Shown in pieces: positions 25,401 through 28,738 of a stretch of DNA of 28,738 nt (position 1 is its first letter; each line of letters opens with the position of its first letter). The translations under genes and the position numbers were made by a program. Below the pieces are notes generated by a model. That model had not been told where the DNA came from. It saw only the letters and a program-made list of their open reading frames with translations, and did no database searches. The DNA comes from JAWXTS01 sp044433305 (GTDB lineage: Bacteria > Bacteroidota > Bacteroidia > Bacteroidales > Rikenellaceae): positions 1 to 28,738 of the forward strand of contig JAWXTS010000014.1 in the NCBI GenBank assembly GCA_044433305.1, written 5' to 3'.

Positions 25401-25597
25401 GGGCGCGATACATTGGTCTCGATGTCGGCAGCACTAGCACCACTGTATGATGTCATAACCATAATCGCGTTGGTTTCGATCTCTGGATACAAGTCTACTG
25501 AGAGCTTGCTGAGCGAGAAGAAACCGAATATAGCTACGGCAACAAAGACTAGGGCTGTGGTGACCGGTCTGTTGACGGCTGTTTTATATATACTCAT
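22490..25597 (-). CDS. RND efflux permease (AcrB/HAE-like)
   Basis: A 1035-residue inner-membrane proton-driven pump. The first helix starts VTTALVFVAVAIFGFFSL, followed by a large periplasmic porter domain, helices TM2-7 (about 338-500), a second porter domain and TM8-12. TM4 has GMVVDNAIVVLENI, with D398 in place of the first Asp of AcrB's Asp pair and N399 in place of the second; this variant is common in relatives. Length and the duplicated halves are normal. It lies 7 bp after the adaptor and forms the pump with it and the TolC-like protein. The substrate cannot be told; it is more HAE/multidrug-like than CzcA-like. Confidence 0.95.
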   Translation of the reverse strand: MSIYKTAVNRPVTTALVFVAVAIFGFFSLSKLSVDLYPEIETNAIMVMTSYSGASAADIETNVSRPIENVLNSVSDLKTMTSKSSEGLSIVSLEFEYGTDIDVATNDVRDKLDMVTTLPDGTSTPILFKFGTEDIPIVVMSVKAKESMPGLYKILDDYVATPLARVSGVGTVSISGIPEREIHVHCDPLKLEAYGLTIEGISSIIASENLNTPAGSIDIGSHTYSTRVQQEFIGINEILNLVVGVNNGATVYLKDIATVEDTQQERAQEVFIGDEIGGIIVIQKQSGANSVNIAEQIEAIMPQLQANLPSDVEIGMIINTSENIVDTINSLKRTIAMIFIIVIFVVLVFLERWRATFVIILTIPISLLGALVYLLATGNTLNIISMSALSIAIGMVVDNAIVVLENITTHIERGSRPKQAAIFATQEVGLSVMASTLTTIAVFLPLTMVSGMAGILFRQLGWMVTIILTISTLAALTLTPMLCSRMLRLSTKKSKFQQIVFGPTSKGLRKLDVGYEKLLNWAVRNRTVVISCAVAMLAASILFIAPQLKTEFFPSQDNARISLSVELPVGTRQEITREVALDIQREFVEKYPEIRAISVTEGSAASDNVFASLSDNGSHIISYNIALTSMEERERTLFEIGALMRQDLNQYPQIRTYTLTEGGSRGGVGGQTSVDIDIIGYDFDETDRIAQQIKELMIQDPSCSEVTISRDQYTPEFQIEFDREKLALNSLNVSTAATYLRNRINGSTASMYREDGDEYDIIVRYAKEYRQTIDDIQNITIYNALGNGVKIRDVATVVEALTPPSIEREDRERIITVSCIAEEGFAMSEVVAAGTRTMEQVEIPSNITWKFGGSFEDQQDTFSDMFLLMALIVILVFIVMASQFESFSYPLVIMFSIPFAVIGVLLGLWITGTPLGVMALLGILMLIGIVVNNGIVLIDYINLCRERGMGIIAAITTSGRSRLRPILMTTMTTVLGMVPMATGTGTGSEMWRPLGMSVAWGLSFSTLITLILIPVLYGTFAAGSVNRTRKQLKEE

Positions 25598-25604
25598 CGT
25601 GTTC

Positions 25605-26624
25605 TTATTTTATTGTTTGAACTTGCATTCCGTTGGTCAATGCTACGTGACCTGATGTTATTACTTGGTCGCCATCAGACAAGCCTGAGAGAATCTCGTA
25701 TTGGTTGTCGAACATACGTCCTAGTTCTACTTTGCAGAACTCAACTGTGCCATTTTTGTAAACATATACATAGCGGTCGCCAGAACCTGTTTGTTTTACT
25801 ATGGCAACATCTGGAACTAGTACACGGTTCTCTACACCATAAGAGATGTTTACACGTGCAAACATACCTGGAAGAATCTTGTTGTCTGAGTTAGAAACCT
25901 CAATCTCGACTGGGAAGGTACGTGTTGAAACGTCGATTTTTGGGTGGATAAGTGATACACGGCCCGTGAACACTTGATTGCCATAGGCTTCGGTTGTAAC
26001 ATTTACGCTCATGCCCTTTGTGATTTTTGTGAACATGCTCTCAGAAACATTAACAACAAGTTTCACTGGGTTGATTTGCTCAACAACCAAGATTGCTGAA
26101 CCACCACTATACATATCGCCATTATCCAAATTGCGTGCTGTGACAACACCCGAAATAGGGCTTGTAAGCACAGTGTTGATGCTCTGGTTGTTGTAGTTTT
26201 CGGTAGAGATGTCTAGAGCAAGCTTGCGTGCATCCCACTCTGATTTTGACACGCCGCCGATTTTATAAAGCTCGTCTATGCGCTCAAACTCAATGCGGTT
26301 GTTCTCTAGCTGAACAGCTATTTGTTTTAGTTGGTTGTCGTCCATGGTAACTAGCTTCTGGCCTTTGTTTACTTTGTCGCCCACCTCGACCAAAATCTCC
26401 TTGATGCGAAGAGCTGTCTGAGGAGCGATGTTGTTGATGACCTTAGACTCTACTGTGCCCGTTAAGGTGTTTGTTTGTTCAACGTCTTGACTATATACAG
26501 TTTCAACAGTTACCTTAGGTACTTGTACCTCTTCCTTTACTTCGACCGCTTTGTCGCCCTTGCCTCCACAAGAGATAAGCACAGATGCAGCTAGTAATGA
26601 TGCAATGATTTGTGTCCTTTTCAT
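25605..26624 (-). CDS. RND periplasmic adaptor lipoprotein
   Basis: I start at ATG 26624 (339 residues). A longer frame opens at 26705 but would overlap the upstream gene and hide the signal peptide. MKRTQIIASLLAASVLISC is a lipoprotein signal with lipobox LISC (C19). Then come a beta-barrel and lipoyl half-motifs around ALRIKEILVEVGDKVNKGQKLVTMDD, a short hairpin of helices, the second lipoyl half (VLTSPISGVVTARNLDNGDM) and the membrane-proximal domain. It links the inner-membrane RND pump to the TolC-like channel and lies 31 bp after the latter and 7 bp before the former. Confidence 0.93.
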   Translation of the reverse strand: MKRTQIIASLLAASVLISCGGKGDKAVEVKEEVQVPKVTVETVYSQDVEQTNTLTGTVESKVINNIAPQTALRIKEILVEVGDKVNKGQKLVTMDDNQLKQIAVQLENNRIEFERIDELYKIGGVSKSEWDARKLALDISTENYNNQSINTVLTSPISGVVTARNLDNGDMYSGGSAILVVEQINPVKLVVNVSESMFTKITKGMSVNVTTEAYGNQVFTGRVSLIHPKIDVSTRTFPVEIEVSNSDNKILPGMFARVNISYGVENRVLVPDVAIVKQTGSGDRYVYVYKNGTVEFCKVELGRMFDNQYEILSGLSDGDQVITSGHVALTNGMQVQTIK

Positions 26625-26655
26625 TATTTTTTTCGTTTGTTTAATATTTACTAAT

Positions 26656-27978
26656 TTAGAATTTTGATGTTTCACCTGTAAGTTTTGCAAGTGATGTTTG
26701 TGCAATCATATAACTATATGCCGCTTGATTCATGTATAGGCGTGCCTGAGTTAGGGCAAGCTGAGAGTCGTTAACCTCTAGCTGGGTGCCTCCACCAATC
26801 TCATAACGGCGAACTGCAATGTTGTAGCCTTTTTCGGCTTGCTCGACACTAGATGCTGCTGCTGCATATTGCTTGATGGCAGTATTTATGTTGTCTACAG
26901 CCTGAGACATTGCAACCTTAAGACTACGCTCTGCATCTGTGCGTTGAAGCTCAAACTGGTCTATGTTAATCTTGGCCTGTGCCACGTCGCTACGGCGTTT
27001 GCCACCAGCGAAGATAGGAATCGAAAGGCTTAGTCCTGCAACCGAGTAAGGAATCCATTCATAGCTGCTAATCTTGAAGTCATCGTTCATAGCACTGTAA
27101 CTGTATGAGAAAGACAGTGCCAGAGTAGGTAGGTTGGCAGCACGTGTAACCTCTAGTGCTTTGTCAAGCTGACGGCCTTGAATCTCCAGCTGCTTTAGGG
27201 TGCTGTTGTTTTGTAGGCTCAGCGTATTCTTGTTTGGTTGAATAAACGTCTTGTAGTCTGATAGGCTACCGCTGCATTCAATCTCTTGGTCCAAATCTAT
27301 GCCTAGCAGGGCTTTTAGCTGCCATTCGCCTAGCTCAATGGCGTTTTGCGCGCTGTATAGGTCTGGCTCAGCATTCTTAACAGCAACGTCGGCTCTGATA
27401 AGGTCGTACTCAGATGTTGTTCCTACGTTATATTTCTGTTCTACATTCTTGTAGTTTTCAACTGCATTGTCGTAAGCCTCTTTAAATACATTATAAGAGT
27501 CGCTAGCCAACAAGATGCCGTAGTAAGCGTTAGATACCTGCTCGATAAGGTCTATACGTGATGAGCTGGCTTGTTCGATTGCTAGCTCAACATTCATACC
27601 TGATATGGCAAGGCTTTTCCAAAGGGCCACTGATACCAAAGGCGCGGTGGCTGTAACGCCTGCCTGCCAGTTGTTGTCCTGACCGATGGTGATTTTTGTT
27701 GACTCACCTCCCATGTTCATATACATGGCTTGTTTTTGGATTGTGCGTTGGTATGATGCGCTAGCGTCTATTGTTGGGAACAGTGCTGCATAGCTGCCTT
27801 TCTTTGCATACTGACTCTTTGTTATCTCTTGGTCTGCTACCATAATGGTAGGGTTCTCGCTAAGTGCGATTTCAAGTGCGTCCTCCAGAGTCAACTTTAG
27901 TGGTGACTGCTGTGCCATAACTCCTAGGGTACCCATGGAGCTTAAAAGCATGGCAATTACAAATTTTCTACATCTCAT
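26656..27978 (-). CDS. TolC-family outer-membrane efflux channel
   Basis: 440 residues. The signal peptide ends about VMAQ (residue 22). The mature part starts with LTLEDALEIALSENPTI, the usual TolC/OEP opening, and has two repeats of long coiled-coil helices (about 40-210 and 250-430), with barrel strands such as FPTIDASASYQRT and LPTLALSFSYSYS at equivalent places. It exports substrates from the RND pump across the outer membrane. It follows the TetR gene by 47 bp and precedes the adaptor by 31 bp. Confidence 0.94.
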   Translation of the reverse strand: MRCRKFVIAMLLSSMGTLGVMAQQSPLKLTLEDALEIALSENPTIMVADQEITKSQYAKKGSYAALFPTIDASASYQRTIQKQAMYMNMGGESTKITIGQDNNWQAGVTATAPLVSVALWKSLAISGMNVELAIEQASSSRIDLIEQVSNAYYGILLASDSYNVFKEAYDNAVENYKNVEQKYNVGTTSEYDLIRADVAVKNAEPDLYSAQNAIELGEWQLKALLGIDLDQEIECSGSLSDYKTFIQPNKNTLSLQNNSTLKQLEIQGRQLDKALEVTRAANLPTLALSFSYSYSAMNDDFKISSYEWIPYSVAGLSLSIPIFAGGKRRSDVAQAKINIDQFELQRTDAERSLKVAMSQAVDNINTAIKQYAAAASSVEQAEKGYNIAVRRYEIGGGTQLEVNDSQLALTQARLYMNQAAYSYMIAQTSLAKLTGETSKF

Positions 27979-28025
27979 ATTTTTATCCGTTTAGTTTTCA
28001 TTTAATTAGTATTTAACGTCTTTTG

Positions 28026-28616
28026 TTATTGTTTTATTACTCTTAATAAGTCTTGACCTTGCTCTGTTACCAGCGATTGCATCAATGTTTGTAATACTCT
28101 GGCAAACAGCTCTGGAGTTACGCGTTTTGATGGCTCCTCACTCATGTTATAACTATGATAGCACTTCCACATTGTAGATAGTATCTCAAAGTCCTCTATG
28201 CTTTTGAGTAGTCCGTCTTCTACGCCTCTTGCATAAATTTGCTTTGTGCAGTTTTGTATGGCCAGAATATCTTTCTCTAACATGGTGTTGTTAGCAGTAG
28301 CGTAATTCTTTATATCTTTATAGAATGATGGTGAGAAATTATAGAAGATTGTATAAGCAGAGACTCCGAGGGTAAATATTGCTTCCAAGGCAGCTCTGGT
28401 ATCTCTAATGATTAAGATGCTTGTTAACTGTTTATCTAGACGAGCACTCTTGTCCATGATGCAGGCGTTTATAAGTTCTTCTTTAGAGCCGATAGATTCA
28501 TAGAGTGTTCGCTTAGATGCTCCCAATTTTGAGGCTATTTCGTCCATATTTACGGCCTTTATTCCATAGCGAGAAAAAAGATCAGAAGCACATTCTATAA
28601 TTTCGTTTTTGGTCAT
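28026..28616 (-). CDS. TetR-family transcriptional regulator
   Basis: A 196-residue TetR-type repressor. The N-terminal helix-turn-helix spans about residues 20-48: MDEIASKLGASKRTLYESIGSKEEL, with the second helix ASKRTLYESIG typical of the family. A helical ligand/dimer domain follows. It is the first gene of the efflux operon and is expected to control it in answer to a pump substrate. I found no operator palindrome, because the usual upstream space has been taken by an IS30-type element; only about 14-20 bp separate the ATG from it. No consensus promoter is seen. Confidence 0.92.
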   Translation of the reverse strand: MTKNEIIECASDLFSRYGIKAVNMDEIASKLGASKRTLYESIGSKEELINACIMDKSARLDKQLTSILIIRDTRAALEAIFTLGVSAYTIFYNFSPSFYKDIKNYATANNTMLEKDILAIQNCTKQIYARGVEDGLLKSIEDFEILSTMWKCYHSYNMSEEPSKRVTPELFARVLQTLMQSLVTEQGQDLLRVIKQ

Positions 28617-28629
28617 TATTAATATTTGC

Positions 28630-28660
28630 TGAATTCAACCTGCAAATGCAACTGAATTCA
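28630..28660. repeat. TGAATTCA dyad, probable IS end region
   Basis: TGAATTCA occurs at 28630-28637 and again at 28653-28660, flanking a CTGCAAATGCAA stretch; each copy is itself palindromic. It overlaps the transposase stop codon and lies a few bases from the TetR start. It is probably at or near the IS terminal inverted repeat; the other end is outside the window, so this cannot be confirmed here. Confidence 0.45.
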
Positions 28661-28738
28661 TATTAATAATTTGTTTAAATTTTTCATTTGGTGTGAGGTA
28701 TCCGAGTCTTTTACGAGGACGATTATTTAGCTTGTTTT
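28635..28738 (-). mobile_element. IS30-family transposase, C-terminal end (cut by the window edge)
   Basis: On the minus strand, a frame open at the window edge reads NKLNNRPRKRLGYLTPNEKF, then KQIINMNSVAFAG and a TGA at 28635-28637. LNNRPRKRLGYLTPNE is the characteristic C-terminus of IS30-family transposases. Only the last ~34 residues are visible, so whether the element is intact is unknown. Its transposase is read towards the TetR gene on the same strand, so read-through could reach the efflux operon. Confidence 0.85.

Noticed and set aside
26625..26705. N-terminal extension of the RND adaptor
   Set aside because: It would overlap the TolC-like gene and place 27 polar residues before an obvious lipoprotein signal.

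Overview
The window looks like a chromosomal segment of a Bacteroidota bacterium, most likely order Bacteroidales. The signs are a type III glutamine synthetase, AsnA, DUF5686 and DUF4465 envelope proteins, an HAE-type RND pump with a lipoprotein adaptor, almost no Shine-Dalgarno sequences, and two promoters of the Bacteroidota type (TTTG, 19 nt, TAnnTTTG). Nothing in the sequence fixes a genus.

Layout. Positions 1-1009 carry no convincing gene. They hold a terminator-like hairpin, four tandem copies of a ~145 bp dyad-rich repeat (56-665), a nested inverted repeat (667-728) and a diverged fifth copy (822-969). A tRNA-Met/tRNA-Lys pair follows on the minus strand, with its own promoter and terminator. 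A minus-strand peroxiredoxin-thioredoxin operon (1300-2393) diverges from a large DUF5686-type outer-membrane protein gene (2477-4984).

The centre (5261-20068, all plus strand) is a nitrogen-assimilation supercluster: a divergent DapL-family aminotransferase, a small outer-membrane beta-barrel, P-II protein, ammonium channel, terminator, AsnA, type III glutamine synthetase, both glutamate synthase subunits, and a PurF-like glutamine amidotransferase/phosphoribosyltransferase. Together they bring ammonium in, sense nitrogen status, and fix ammonia into asparagine, glutamine and glutamate. The last gene may draw on the same glutamine pool.

The right side is all minus strand. It has a NifX-like small protein, a DUF4465 lipoprotein behind a long cobalamin riboswitch with a clear promoter, then a five-gene unit in transcription order: TetR regulator, TolC-like channel, RND adaptor, RND permease and a small P-II-like protein. 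The window ends in the 3' end of an IS30-family transposase lying just upstream of the TetR gene.

The best candidates for something new are the DapL-family enzyme with several altered active-site positions, the P-II-like protein coupled to the efflux pump, the stand-alone riboswitch-controlled DUF4465 lipoprotein with its expanded riboswitch arm, and the structured repeat array. No single undescribed multi-gene system is proved. No database search or folding was run: residue comparisons with known proteins are from memory of the families.
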